Assembly: GCA_960531495.1 (NCBI GenBank)
Contig: OY482859.1
Coordinates: 10,027,161 to 10,091,160 of the forward strand
DNA from: Zeus faber
Taxonomy: Eukaryota > Chordata > Actinopteri > Zeiformes > Zeidae
DNA: 64,000 bases
Reading direction: 5' to 3'
Position numbers and translations under genes: made by a program. The notes beneath the pieces are model-generated. The model had not been told where the DNA came from. It was given only the letters and a program-made list of their open reading frames with translations, and ran no database searches. Positions 49,272-61,953 of this stretch are shown in pieces. Positions within the stretch are counted from its first letter, which is position 1, and each line of letters begins with the position of its first letter.

Positions 49272-52200
49272 AGGGACTTGACACGGTATTTTGATTTGTC
49301 TTCTTTCGCCAATATATAAAACACAACGTTTTTATTATATTTTATCCTGTTTTATATATTTAACAATATATTATGAATGTAGTTCCCTGTTTTAAATTGT
49401 CTTGTCTTGTCAGATGTGGCTCCGGGTCTGTGGTTTGAGACTCCTGATCGAGGTGGTTTAAATTAACTATACCTATGGGTGATCACTGTATATTCTCAAA
49501 CATATATGTCAAACACATTAAAACAAATATAATAGTCATAAGGTCAGTAAGTAATAAAGTGAAATAAGTAAAAAAGGTCAGATCATATCATGCGGTCATC
49601 ACTACAGTGCGGTCAAAGCCATATCAGTATGGCCCTAAATACCATATATTACCCCACCCTACTTAAATTAGATTATTCAAAGTCTTCAAGTTTTAGATGA
49701 GGCACATTCGGCTTACCGTAGGAGAAAGTGTCTGGTAACGGCACGCCGTGGCCGGCAAGCTCCTGGAAGGTCCAGAACTTGTTGACGCAGTTGAGGATGG
49801 CCTGGGGCCTGTTGATGAGCCGACAGCCCATCTTCTCCAGGTGACGCAGCACGGTGATGTCGCTGTCTGACTGCACCCAGGGCGTGGGCACGCGCACCAC
49901 CGCCACCTGCGGGTAGGACGTCACTACTTCCTGCTCCACTCGAAGACCTGGGTGGGGTTGGAGGGGAAGGCGGGATGAGCAGATGGAGCAGGCCATCGTC
50001 AAATTGAACTTCTCATAGCTCCGGCTCAAAGTCATTCTCCGTTTATGTTAAATAACAAGTTGAGCACTCCATTCTTATTGGAGACATAAGATTGGAACCT
50101 CAACTTGCTAACTATTTTCCGCTTTTTCCCACATTTGCGTGTAAAAAAAAAACCTTTAGAAAGCTTTTAAAGATTGTATTCTAATTCATCACTTACAGCA
50201 ATAGCCCACAGGTCCCATTTTGTTCTGTAAAGCATTTTTGGAGAGTGAAGTAGTTTCTTCCCAGACTTTTGGAATCGGATCAACTGCAGTAGCTGGTGGA
50301 TGGAAAGCTTACCATCCCCGCGGACACTACACCAGTCATTACCCAGCAGCTTAGACAAGTTGGTGTTGGTGGAGTTGCAATGGCAGGCGGAAGCTGGCCT
50401 CCCAATTCCTGTCTTGAGCCAGCTCATGGATAGGCTCCACATTTGGTGTTATGTCGTGGATTAAGAAGCAGCCCTGCCCAAAGCCCGGCTCGTTTACACT
50501 TTGTGCCCATATCCATGTACTTCCCCAGGGCACTGCCAACCGAAGTGGCTGCTGGGCCAAGGCTTGGCTGTCTATATGACTCACAAAGTGCTATCCTGGC
50601 TAATGTACTCGTGGAACACTGGAAAGAACTTTGTCTTGATGTAGGGCAGTAGGGTGGGTAGGTTTCCGATGCCCAGGGAAATGACTTGAGTTACACACAC
50701 TTGAACACAAAAACAGTTAAACAAGCTTCACTTGCGCCTGGGCATGTACAATCAAACTTTAAGCAGCTGTGTTTTAGCTTGTTTTTAAATGCCAATGATT
50801 CACCCCTTTGATATGTGCAATTGGTGGAATAAGTCTTGCATCGTTGTCCTTAAGTTTAACAGCTTTTAATTAAAGAAGTTCAGAACATGACATGACAGCA
50901 TAAACTAGGGTAAGCAAAATGAAGGTAGAAATAACGCTGACAGGCCAAGATTTTGTACGCACGACTCCCTTGAGGTAATGGAGGTAGGAGATGAACCACT
51001 AAGTTAATTAAAGTTAATTAAACTAAAGTTATTTAAATCTGGTTGGCTGTCTTATTTTTTTTATGTTAGTATTAATACTGACTTAATCTGAAGGCCAAAT
51101 TAAGGATATCTGAATCTATCAGAATTGGTGACCAACTGTTTTATTTTGCATTTTCTATTAGGCATACAGTATAATTCTGAACAGAAGAGGTGAAAAGATT
51201 CAAATCTTGCATGTGATGAAGGGATGATGCAGTCTGGACATTATTACATAAATTATGATTTGTGTTTGGCTGGTGGCTGATGTAAACTTCCCCCCGCTCT
51301 ACCGCTCTTGTGGAGGCACAAGCAGCAGAGCAGGGGTTAGAGGAAAACGCTGGAGACGCTGATTGGGCATTATTGAACCCAGGGGCAGCAAGGAGGGGGG
51401 ATATGGGGGTGAGGATCGTAGTGAGACACTGTCACTGACATAGCACTTTCCTTCTGCCACGGCCTCCTTTCAGCCATCTTACGATCTCCCTGCTCAACAA
51501 CAGCGGCGGTGCTGATGGAGGGAATCGGAGGATGTCATGTCGGGCGTTTGTACACAATTAGAATGGACGGCAACGCTAGCAATGTGGATATTATGACCAA
51601 GCAGGTAGAGACATTGATCAGAACGGTATATGAAATTCAGATAACTGCATTTCTTTACTGTAATGAAGCCATAAAGATAACATTTAACTATATCATGATG
51701 GTATGTGACGGCTCTGCCCGGGACCCTGCGTGTTACCAGCCTTTAGCTGGACGGCCTGAAGACAGTAAAGGTCAGGCAGGTCTGGCAGCCTGGAGGTGGC
51801 TTGGGGGGGGGGGGGGGGGGGGGAGGGTCTCAAGGCGTCAAAGGCGAGCGCTTCCTTCCAGCCCTCCCTCCAGCTCCTCCTTTTCTCTCAATCTCACTGC
51901 TGAATCTGAAAGATTCACTGCTCCATTCAACACTTGCACACACTGCTGGGATTGTGTGGTTATTGTGTGAGCTGTGAGCGGCGATACAGTGGGAAGTGTC
52001 CGGGGACGTTGTGTGTTGATAGACAGTATTCGCTGTCTGCAGCGCTCGTCTCCATCTCCAGAGGAACCAAACAGTAGGCCAATGGAGTTGCCTGATGAAT
52101 TAGCCCTATTCATTTGAGGGACTGTTTCATTTTGCACTGCACTGTCAGTCACGTGACTGATTCAAAACATTCAGAAACCCACATGACCATTTTTAGTCGG

Positions 52201-55200
52201 TGGCAAACAAAAGGACCGACCAGGCTTTCGTTTTGTGACTTTCACATTTTGTGTGGCATGCTGCCTGCCTGTATCGATTCCACTGTTTGGATTCTGCCTT
52301 AGTTACACGGCCAGCCAAGGGTTGTTGTGGGTCAAAGAACTGCGAGTTTGCATATCTATGTGTGTATCTTCTTCATGACAACACTAATAAGCTGCATTAT
52401 TACTGCTGAATTATACTGAAGCATTCTGCTCAACCCGTAGAGACGCCACCAAGCAGGAAACACACATGTCAGGCCCACAATCGTTTGAGACGTCTAAATG
52501 TAATCTAGTCCTCGGTCTGAGTTAGCCTTGGTATGGGAATAGGACATCTTGACAATGGTGCCTTGGCGTTTGCATTTTTAATTGTTATTAACTGTTATGG
52601 CAGGAAAATGTCTCACCAAACCACAACATTTATTTGACTGGCCTCCTATACATAGACAGTAGTTACAATCAAGGAAAATGACCATGACGATGGTCACTAA
52701 TGACTAGTTTGGAAGGTATGTTACTCATCCTGTCCATAGGAAAGACACACCATGACCACTGGAATTGGCTATTAGCAAAACAAGTGTCAAAACAAAACAC
52801 GGTCCCTGAAACATAAGAGTCATTGGTGAATCTGCACACATTGAGGGCATACCCATATCAAAACAACTGGAGTTTTCAAAGTGATCAAGGGCCATCTTAT
52901 CTTTTATGCAATCAAACAAATATCCTTACATCAACATCTCAAATTAAAGGTCAAAATTATATGATTGGCTTCACAACAGTGGAATGGGTCTTATTTACAT
53001 TGATCATTGCACCTCTCCACCACAAAATGTTTTTTTTTTTTTAAGTTGTTTTTTTTTTTTTTTACATAATTTCATGTACTCCAAATTCCACAGTAGTTCA
53101 TCTTGAGTTACTCCATGCTTTGTGTCACAGGCTGTGTAATGCAAAAAGAGGTAGAGACTATAGCAATCAAGAACATGGATGTTTTAGTCCCTGGCTGATA
53201 TAAATATACATAGATTAGAGTTTGACAAATAGACTCTTTCCATGTGGAACACAGACGTCTATGTGTGGGCTGTGGGACACTGTAATGCCATTTGGCTAAA
53301 CCTTGATAAAATGTAAATGAAAATTTCAGTCACTTAACAACACACACATGTATGTATGGATATTGCTTTCTATAAAAGGAGGGCACACAAGTCTGAAACC
53401 AGTATTATTAGTCTACTATGTTACAGGTTGAGACATTACATGTATAACCTGTTCACTTTTAATAACTAGTTGTAATACTTTCATAATAGTATTAACAGTC
53501 TTACTATCACACATTTGAATATCTTTGGTAGACTCAATATCTTGCAGTAATAAATTGGTGCAGCAAATAACCTACTTAAAAAAGGATTGTTCTCCAGCTT
53601 TGTTCAATTCTGTCCATATTAAGCACTTGCGTGACAAAATAAATCATGGATCACTATATACAGACAGTGGCTGCGCTACGCTGAATGAGTTAAATCAATC
53701 TAACCAGACAAGGGACTCCTTCATGTGGAATTTGTTAAACGATCTAAATGTTTTGATCGGTTCTTTTTGTCCAGTTTCTGTGTCAAAAGATAACCCACAA
53801 GAAGTCTTCCGTAACTGCCTTATTCCTTGAATCTTATGAAAACACTTCCTTTTTCCCCCGTCCCCATGACACAGATATGAACTGCAGTTATATCTGTGGA
53901 AATCCTTACAGTCATGTTGAAAAATATTGCTTCCGATTAGATGTTCGGATTAAGATAGGAATTTACCAAACTCCACCCGACTCTACCAAGAGTTTTCTGT
54001 TTGCAAAATACATCTCATTCTATGCTCACATCGTGCAAGACAAATGTAGGTGTTGGAGCTTAGCTTAATGTTCCCATGTTTCGCCAGTCACATAGAGTTG
54101 TGACATTTGTCGTGTTTGGTTCAAAAGCGTGTCTAGTGGCTTTCTGGGTGACAGTGAAAGACAATGACTGACACTAATTCACATCCAGTCTTGAGTTTCA
54201 ATGTCTATCGGATGGACATCATGGGACGTGATATGCTTTCAGGTCGCGGATTTCTGGGTTTGACCCATAGCACGTTTTTAAACCTTTACCGGGGTATGTT
54301 GCAAACCCATTAACTTCCGAAATGCCAGACTTTAACCTGCAGCGGCCATTGAAATGATAAGGAGGAAAAAGGAGGACAATTTCAGGTTTACTAACACTTT
54401 CCAGTGAGCAATTTTCCAGCAATTTTCCAAGACCATAAAAGGAGTAGGAAAAACTAAGCATAAAAGTGACCAAAATGCATGATGTTCATTACCGGGACCC
54501 CCAACCAATCTCTGTCGACTTTGATTATTGTATAGCAAGCCTTTCGTGCGGTCAAATTACCCACTGACTGTTAATCAGTGATGCCAAGCCGACGGACTCC
54601 AGCCATTATATGCAGATCCGGGGCCGGTGCAGATTAGAGGTCAAACCTCCCCATTCCAGTTGTGACTCCTTCAATCCAGACAGCTGTGTACCTACCTTGC
54701 TATGTAGGCCAATGTGACTGACCACTTTTTGATTAAATTGGCACAATTAACTACGGTTTACAATTAGGCACTAATATAAGTAGCAGAAATACTCAAAATA
54801 CTCTAGTGTTGTCCTGGGTCAAAAGGAAAATCTGAGCCCTCCTGAGAAATCCTCTATTCTATTGGGTGCCTTCAAACCAACGAATGTTGTTTCTGGGCTG
54901 TAAATATGTTAAATCAGAGAGATTTTGGAGCATTCCTAATTTTAAAGATCCATCTCAGCGGCAGTAAGGAAACATAATCCCGTCACCTACCCCACCTATA
55001 CAGCCACAGCTAATTCCAGTGAACACTGTATATGTGTTAATTGAGGCTTAGGCGCCTTCCGCTGGGTGCATGGCCTTCCATCACACTGCTCTGTCAAATT
55101 CCATGTGTGTCTGCTCGTCAAGAGTCCATAATATCATTGTTAACACATTATAGCGCCCTCAAATATCAATGTTTAAAATGAACCTAACACTGTCCTTCAT

Positions 55201-55780
55201 TATCAACAAGCAACATATAAAAGCCATGTCGAATATGTGTCTTAAGTAGTGTTGCGGTGCTATTACCTCTGTGATCACCATTTTAAACATATTTATCTCA
55301 TTCTTCATCTCATTCTCATTCATAAGCGATAGCCAGTGTAGGACAGGGTGATAATCTTGTGATATGAGACGAACATTGGGGATTTTGGTGATGTGATATA
55401 GTTAAATGGTGTCTTTTTATGGCTTTATTAGAGTAATGTTTTTTTCTGAACCTCGGACTGTTTGAGCTGTTCTAATCAATACCTCTCCCTGTGTGTTTAT
55501 AATATCTGCATCACTAATGATTGTTTGTCATGTATGTCTGGTGTGCAAATATCTCATGAAAGCAACAATAGACACCCCCAAACTATCTACTCAAATGATC
55601 GATACCGAGATATTGGTGAAAATGTTTACTGCTATTTCAATTCGTCAATATCGCCCAGCTCCAAATTATGCAACGTAAACCTAAAAGATAACACACACAC
55701 CATTCCACTACATCCCGCCCTTTGATTAACCTCTCCTTAATCAATTACATTAAAACGTAATCAATTACATCAAAAACATT

Positions 55781-55821
<41 letters not shown>

Positions 55822-56579
55822 AAAAACCCCACACTCATTTTCTGATTTGCTGTTCGGTGGGAAATTGCGTCAGCATATTATGATCGGACCAATTGGTGCC
55901 AATCGCTTCTCATTATTCCACCTCCTGTCAATACGAGAAGGGTTGTCCCGCAATTATCATTTCACGGTCCGGATTTTTTGTATTCATTACATGCAGTCAT
56001 ACAAGTAAGTAGGCAGTGAAATGCTGAAGGTAACGTTAAGATGCATAGAAGAAAGGATATAAACAAACAATATCCATGATCAAAATATGTACGCGTGTAT
56101 GTATGGACGTTTGATGCATTCCGCTGCTTTTTGTGATTGCAGTGACTAACCCTTCCATGTAACGTGTTTTTGGATGTTGTGAGGACTGGGTTCAGCCAGC
56201 ACCGGCAGGCTCAGCCTCCGTGAAGTCTATGGGAAAGTGGGTTAGGCGGTCACCGTCACACTCGCCTGCTGACGGGGCTGCAGCTCCCTCAAACAATGCC
56301 CGTTAGCTTGTAGCATGATAGCGGCTACAGCAGCGTGTGTAGTAGCACAACTGACCCCAGGCGTATATCCCAAAATTCGATTATTTTAAAAAACAAAAAC
56401 AGAGCAATGTACTTGCCTAACTGCCCCTCGCTGATCGTGAGCACGATCTGGTCCATGAGCAGCGAGCGGAACTCCACGTCCTCCTCGGCGCAGCGCTCCT
56501 TCAGCGCCCGCAGCACCTGGACCTGCGGGTACTCCTGGTGGATCCGCCGGTCCGTCACGAACCACACGCGGGAGCACAT
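43749..56579 (-). CDS. rimkla: N-acetylaspartyl-glutamate synthetase A (RIMKLA, ATP-grasp ligase)
   Basis: Five minus-strand coding exons, 56579–56417, 49947–49717, 47784–47698, 45251–45048 and 44263–43749 (stop TGA), join in frame to 399 residues (human 391). The enzyme joins N-acetylaspartate to glutamate using ATP, making NAAG (and related products) in neurons; cytosolic. The N-terminus [13 protein letters not shown], the [15 protein letters not shown] block, the [19 protein letters not shown] block and [14 protein letters not shown] match RIMKLA closely from memory. The ATP-grasp metal/ATP site is expected at D260 (CGIDLL) and E273/N275 in CEANANVGF, all present. The C-terminal tail after about residue 300 is Ser/Glu/Pro-rich and divergent. 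Intron 1 (6.5 kb) has a GC donor. The start codon follows an AG, so a leader exon may lie further upstream. Confidence 0.95.
46692..47193 (-). mobile_element. Tc1-like transposon, family A copy 4 (truncated)
   Basis: Ends CAGCCACAACATTAAAACCA (46699) and TAATGTTGTGGCTG. The interior keeps the DDE middle ([24 protein letters not shown]) and lacks the DNA-binding half. It lies in rimkla intron 3. Confidence 0.85.
47636..47680 (-). repeat. LINE-type 3'-tail fragment beside rimkla exon 3
   Basis: GATAAGATAAGACTTTATTA and ATCCGCGGAGAGA match the tail of the decayed LINE (GATAAGAT...ACTTTATTAATCCGC near 28545–28580). It ends about 16 nt from the exon 3 donor. Confidence 0.55.
47797..47831. repeat. 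(CA)n microsatellite at the rimkla exon 3 acceptor
   Basis: On the transcribed sense this is a GT run ending about 12 nt before the CAG acceptor at 47785. Confidence 0.93.
48176..48500. repeat. C-run/G-run rich segment in rimkla intron 2
   Basis: C-rich CCCCTCCCCTCCCC near 48180–48210, then three G-runs: about 21 G at 48366, 9–10 G at 48424 and about 17 G at 48481. The strand asymmetry allows G-quadruplex formation on the plus strand. Confidence 0.85.
49135..49270. repeat. Long (CA)n microsatellite
   Basis: Starts with three CGG-interrupted CACACA blocks, then about 100 nt of pure CA. Intron 2 of rimkla. Confidence 0.95.
49948..56416 (-). other. rimkla: rimkla intron 1
   Basis: The 6.5-kb first intron holds only a G-run (51807–51824), two T-tracts near 53030–53060 and a CA microsatellite (55783–55819). 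Short open frames at 53525–53830 and 53877–54068 have no recognisable homology and no splice context, so they are not called. The intron begins with GC at 56416–56415 and ends with AG. Confidence 0.6.
55783..55819. repeat. (CA)n microsatellite
   Basis: Pure CA run. Confidence 0.95.
56417..56579 (-). CDS. rimkla: rimkla exon 1 with GC splice donor
   Basis: 163 nt encode [12 protein letters not shown] through EGQL plus one base of Gly. The exon ends CAGTTAG followed by GCAAGT. Only this cut keeps the frame and yields EGQL-G-LRVEQ, which matches the family. The nearby GTACAT would shift the frame. Confidence 0.85.
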
Positions 56580-57600
56580 GGCGTGGATCCTGGGCGGGGG
56601 TGGGGGGTAAAACCGAGTGAAAGTGAACGCCGGGGTGGGTGGGTGGGCAGCTGGGCGGTAGCGAAGGGTTTCCGGGCGGAGGTGGCGGCGTGGGGGGTGG
56701 TGGTCGGCGGCAGCACAAAGATGCTCCACACAATGGAGGCTGGACTGTGGCTGTGTGGCGGGAGCCGCCGCTTCGGATCGAGCTTAGCGGGGATGGTGAT
56801 GAAGCTTCGCCGCCGCGTCGCCTCCCTTCATTTGCGGGTCGGTCGTCGTTCGAGAGCCGAGCCTTCCGCGCGTCGGGTTTGTTTTGTTTGCTCAACTCAC
56901 GCTTCTTCGTCTCCCCCAAAAACCAACTCCGCTTCCTTCCGCGGGAGGGAGATGCGGGGCTAGTGGCTCGTTTCCCCGCGGGGGCGAAGCGACGTCAGCT
57001 GCCGCGCTGTGTCCGCACCGCGTCCGCTCCGAACCACGACCGACGAAGTTCTGTGCCCCTCTCGAAGCGTAGTCGGGAACTAACGGTTCGTCCACCGTTA
57101 TCTGCCCGGGAACGTCCCTTCTTGGCCGCTATCCGCGGGGTGACGGTGCTGAAAAGTGCACGGCGAGTTCTCCGCGCTGCGATTTATCTCCGGAACGCGC
57201 GTTAGTTCGTTTACAACTCCACTCCTGCGCGCCCCCGCGACGGTCAACAAATCTTCCAATGGTAAAAGTCGATTCGCGGGAATGTCGCTAATGTCGGCCC
57301 CCGCGGCGACCAATCGGGGCGCGCGGACACGCCCCTCGTCCGCCTCGTCCGCCTCGCCGTCCAATCAGGCGGGAGGAGGCCGGGCCGGCCGGCGGAAGTG
57401 AGGGAGTCGCTGAACGTGCCGCGCCGCATTCGGGCGACGACCGGGGATCGGCGGCTCCGGGCCCGGCCGCTCGCGTCGCCGCTCGCGTCGCCGCGCGCCC
57501 CCCCCCCCCCCCCCGTCTGCGAAAGCACGGGCGCGAAATGTCGTTTCGGGACGCGTGCGAATGCGACGGACCGGACGACGTGCGCGAACACGAAAACAAC
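56580..57600. promoter_or_regulatory. rimkla: CpG island, probable rimkla promoter
   Basis: High G+C with dense CpG (CGCCGCGTCGCC near 56811, many CGCG/GCGC sites, ending in a C-run near 57510) begins at the rimkla start codon and runs upstream. This is typical of a vertebrate promoter. It may be bidirectional. The leader exon boundary is not resolved; an acceptor-like CCCCGCCCAG lies just before the ATG. Confidence 0.6.
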
Positions 57601-57812
57601 GCACCGACGACAGGGTTGGTTGGGTCGAAAGGAGGCGTGTTTTCGGATGGAAAACCCGTACGAAATTAACTTTGCGCATCGAAGTCCACTCGGGCCCGGG
57701 CGATATGCCCCGAAATACCGTCTTAAATTGCAGATGTTTTGCGCTTTTCAAGCGGGACGTCGTATTTCACTGAGTTCTTACATCATTTTTAACGCAGCGT
57801 CAGACACTTGGA

Positions 57813-57833
57813 ATCTTTTTTTTTTTTTTTTTT
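57813..57833. repeat. Poly(T) tract
   Basis: About 20 consecutive thymines at 57814–57833. Confidence 0.85.
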
Positions 57834-57974
57834 GGCCACTGAAACCGCCAATGCCATACGTCTACGCCGCCGCCACCTTGTAGCGGCGTCTGACTGTGAG
57901 CGCTGCACGGCCATCGCTGTTTTTACAGAATACTCTATACCTATTATTGTTCATATGAGTATAAAACGGGTTTT

Positions 57975-58076
<102 letters not shown>

Positions 58077-58079
58077 GCA

Positions 58080-58640
58080 CATATTTTTTTATTTTTATTT
58101 CCCCTGTTTTCATCGCCCCATATCGTCCCCTTTCAGCAAGGGCAGCGGACAACGGTTTATGACCGACGATCCCCCGCTCCTTTCTCCCACCCCGTACTTG
58201 CGAAACACCGCTTTCGATCGCCTCGAAAGGCAGACCGCCTTTCGAGGCTCTGAAACGCAACTCCGGCCGGGGGAGGCGGGGGAACACCGCGTCAAGATGG
58301 CGGCGGCATCGACGTACCCGTACCCAGCCTGGGGGTTGGAATTGTTGGGGGGGGGGTGTCAGTGCACGAGGTGGAGGATGCAGCACGCGTGGTGCCTGCA
58401 CGCGGGCGCGCGCGCGCTCTCCGAACCGGTTCAGACCGGGCGGCTCTGCCCCTTCTCCGCCGGGGAGGAGGCTCGAGGAGCCCCGAGCCCCCTGTCTCCA
58501 CGCAGCGCCGCCCGCCCGACGGGGGAGCCTCCGCGGGGATCGAACAGCGAGAATAGAAATGCCACAACCGCTCCTACTTGGCTCGTCAGTTATTATGAGC
58601 GATTCCAGACGGGGACGTCGTTGCCCGTTTTGTTTTGAAC
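58080..58640. other. Second GC-rich block right of rimkla
   Basis: CpG-rich sequence at about 58250–58550 (CAAGATGGCGGCGGCATCGA, CGGGCGCGCGCGCGCTCTCC) with no supported reading frame. It could be a promoter or non-coding first exon of a plus-strand gene beyond the window, but nothing in the sequence names it. Confidence 0.3.
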
Positions 58641-59159
58641 ACGCCGGCTTCCCACCTCGCTCTTGTTGTTATTGATCGGTGTTGTTTACACGTCGACGCC
58701 GTACTGTTGTGGGCTCTTCGCGTGGGGAAACGTGTCAGTTCGCACGTTATCGCGGTTAGAATGACGCTTGTGACCCACTTTTCTCTGTGCAGGGTGAGAC
58801 GGCGTACAACAGTCTGTGTTTATCCGCCTGTGTGTGGGTCCGTCTGTTTGTCTGCATGTACACGTATCCATATATAATCGGTCTATACAACAAGGTATAT
58901 ACATTATATACCTTGTTGTTATTTTTATTATTTCTATTTTTTTAATCTTTAATTATTATTATTATTATTATTTTTAATGTATTTATTTGCTGGTATTGAC
59001 TCCTCTGTCGGGCGGTGCGCTGGGCAGGCAGCAGCGGTCTCGCTCCAGATGAGCCCAATCAGTCGTGTGCAAAACAACCGCGCCAGTTCGGCTGTCCAAT
59101 CAGAGAGCGGGGGAGGGCGGGGCATCACGCGCCCGCCCGTTCCACGCGCACATCCTTCT

Positions 59160-59230
59160 TGACCGCTGAGAGTTGCGCGCGCGCACACACACGTACGCAC
59201 GCACACGCACTCACGCACGCACACGCACGA
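59160..59230. repeat. (CA/CG)n microsatellite
   Basis: GCGCGCGCACACACAC with GCACGCAC steps. Confidence 0.88.
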
Positions 59231-59293
59231 CAAGAATGTGGTTTCAGTGGAAAATACTCAGTGGGATATATATGACAAAAGAATCCGTTCCAT

Positions 59294-59544
59294 ATAGACA
59301 GACAGACAGATCGATAGATAGACAGACAGATAGATAGACAGATCGATCGATAGATAGACAGACAGATAGATAGAACGATAGATAGATAGACAGACAGATC
59401 GATAGATAGACAGACAGATCGATAGACAGACAGACAGATAGATAGATAGATAGACAGACAGATCGATAGAACGATCGATAGATAGACAGACAGATCGATA
59501 GATAGACAGACAGACAGATAGATAGATAGATAGACAGACAGATC

Positions 59545-59578
<34 letters not shown>

Positions 59579-59794
59579 TAGATAGATAGATAGATAGACA
59601 GACAGATCGATAGATAGACAGATAGATAGATCGATAGATAGATAGATAGATAGACAGACAGATCGATAGATAGATAGATAGACAGACAGATCGATAGATA
59701 GATAGACAGATCGATAGATAGACAGACAGACAGATAGATGATAGACGGACAGATAGATATATAGATAGATAGACAGACAGACAGACAGATAGAT
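59294..59794. repeat. (GACA/GATA/GATC)n array
   Basis: About 500 bp of GACAGACAGATCGATAGATA-type higher-order units with no coding meaning. Open frames on the minus strand (Leu-Ser-Ile-Tyr and Cys-Leu-Ser repeats) are artefacts. Confidence 0.95.
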
Positions 59795-59967
59795 TCCGTT
59801 TGAGAGAAAAAAAAATAGACAAGCAACAAAAGAAACAACCATTAACAAGAAAAACATAAATAAACGATTCAGTCAATTCTTGACACAAACGAATTAAATG
59901 AACAAACGCACAAGACGACGCCCGAGAGGCAGCGAGAAGGAACACGCGGTGTTTTCTGTGCTCCCAC

Positions 59968-59968
59968 T

Positions 59969-60041
<73 letters not shown>
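59968..60041. repeat. (CA)n microsatellite
   Basis: Pure CA run of about 70 nt. Confidence 0.95.
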
Positions 60042-60042
<1 letters not shown>

Positions 60043-60639
60043 CAAGTCACTCGTTGATTATCTTTTAATTTGCGATGAACACAGACGGAGGAAGAAATCA
60101 TTGTTTTCCCAAGATGAAATCAACCCCAAAATCCCAGTGACTGAGAAATCAGTTGTTCACAGTTTGTTTGTTTTTTTAGCAGTTTTGAATCCCCTGCAGC
60201 CGTGGATGATGCAATACACACCATACAGTATGAACTGAATACTGTATGTCCATGCGACTTCTAGGTATTTTCTCCTTAATCGTATATCTGTGTATACATC
60301 GTGGGAAGCGTTCATTGGAAAGTCCGCGTTGTGCTGATGTCCGGTCGGTCGATGTGCGTGAGACGCGGACTCGAACAGATGGAGTTAAACGGACGAGAGA
60401 CGCTTTCGCCATCTGTCCAGCCCCGGCCGCGCAGGCCCACTCACTGTGCTGCCATTGGGGAAGCGCGTCCCCTGGCGGCGGGCTCGGGTGTTGCGCACGT
60501 CGAAGCGCTTTCCACGTGGCGATGGGCGACGTCGTTCCGTTTGAAATAAATCCTGTATTCGAGACTTTATTTATTTGGCTCTTTTTTTTTTGAGAGAGCG
60601 AGAGAAAAGTCTCATTCTATCGATTTGCGTTGCGCACGT

Positions 60640-60950
60640 GCCCCTGTAAGATGCTGTTTCCATTGTTGGCGGTTAAGCATATTTCCTCTATCTATTCCAT
60701 TTTATTATTTTTATTCTATATATTTTTATCTTATTCTATAAGTATTCAACTTACTGTATTACGTTTTAGGAGTCAGTTAGTCGGTCTAATAGAAAGGAAT
60801 TTTTACTTTATTTGTTTTTTCCTAGGACATATTGCGTGCTATCACCAGGTGCGTTGCATTACATTTCACTGCATATATGTATGAAAGTATGTATATGTAT
60901 GTGACAAATAAAACATCTTGAATCTTGAATCTTGAATCTCTTGAATCCAG
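60640..60950 (+). repeat. LINE-type 3'-tail fragment
   Basis: Ends in TGACAAATAAAACATC followed by CTTGAAT repeats. The segment GCATTACATTTCACTGCATA also occurs, reverse-complemented, near 14735–14755, and a related stretch at 37980–38005. It is the 3' end of a 5'-truncated LINE. Confidence 0.55.
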
Positions 60951-61679
60951 CCCGGCTGGTTGGTGGCGGGGTCCGCCTCGACCGCCGAGAACGCAGCGGT
61001 CGGGCGTGCGCAAGAAGCGAAAGGCGGGAGAATTTGATAAACCGGGAGAGCGCGTCGGGGTCGGTAAAACCGTCGATATGGATGAACGTTCACAAAAAAA
61101 ATAAAATAAAATAAAAATCACCCTTGGATACAAAAGTGTTTCCCACCAGCTCAAGCGACCATCAGAGAAAAACAAAAACAAAAATCTGTTTATCGGAAGA
61201 AAACAAACTTTGGAGAAAAGAAAGGGATCGCCTTAGCGAGAAGACGAGGGTAAACCTGCATGTAAACATGTTTTTTGGGGTTGTTTTTTTTTCGGGGACC
61301 TGTCGTGTGATCCATCCCACAGGGACGATCTGATGGTTTCCACTCTCATTTTGAATTAGTTACCAGAACAGCTTTTTATCTGGCAACGTAATGAGGAGCT
61401 GATTAATGTCATGGAACGGCTCCCGTGTCATTGAGTGCCAGGGAGTTTGGACTTTTACGTTTCTCTCTTCCCGACAAGGACAGTGTGCGTTGTTGCGGCA
61501 CATGACCCTCATTTGCACCGAATCCTTCATCTGATCACAGCAAAGGTGAAATTACAGGAAAAAAGAAAAAGTCCTGCAGCCCTGAAGAAGATGATTCCCC
61601 ACCCACGCTCAACCATCCAGGGCGTTTTAAGTTTTAGCTATTGTTTATTTCTGAATAAGAAAAATGTATTAAACATTAC

Positions 61680-61699
61680 AGATATAGATAGATAAATAA

Positions 61700-61731
<32 letters not shown>

Positions 61732-61771
61732 GTAGATAGATAGACAGACAGACAGGCAGATAGACAAATCT

Positions 61772-61845
<74 letters not shown>

Positions 61846-61919
61846 GGATGGATGAATGGACAGAGAGACAGACAGGTAGATAGATAGACAGACAGGCAGA
61901 TAGACAAATCGATAGATAA

Positions 61920-61953
<34 letters not shown>

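Noticed and set aside
49121-49326. Cys-Val or Thr-His repeat frames
   Set aside because: Direct translations of the CA microsatellite.
53525-54068. Two plus-strand frames (101 and 63 codons) in rimkla intron 1
   Set aside because: No recognisable domain, no splice sites, antisense to rimkla; chance frames are likely.
56386-57205. Open frames of 177–188 codons in the CpG island
   Set aside because: GC-rich DNA rarely has stops; the composition is Arg/Pro/Ser-biased, there are no motifs, and they overlap the true rimkla exon 1 in other frames.
59125-60101. Minus-strand open frames of up to 285 codons rich in Leu-Ser-Ile-Tyr/Cys
   Set aside because: Products of the GACA/GATA array, open in all three frames for that reason.
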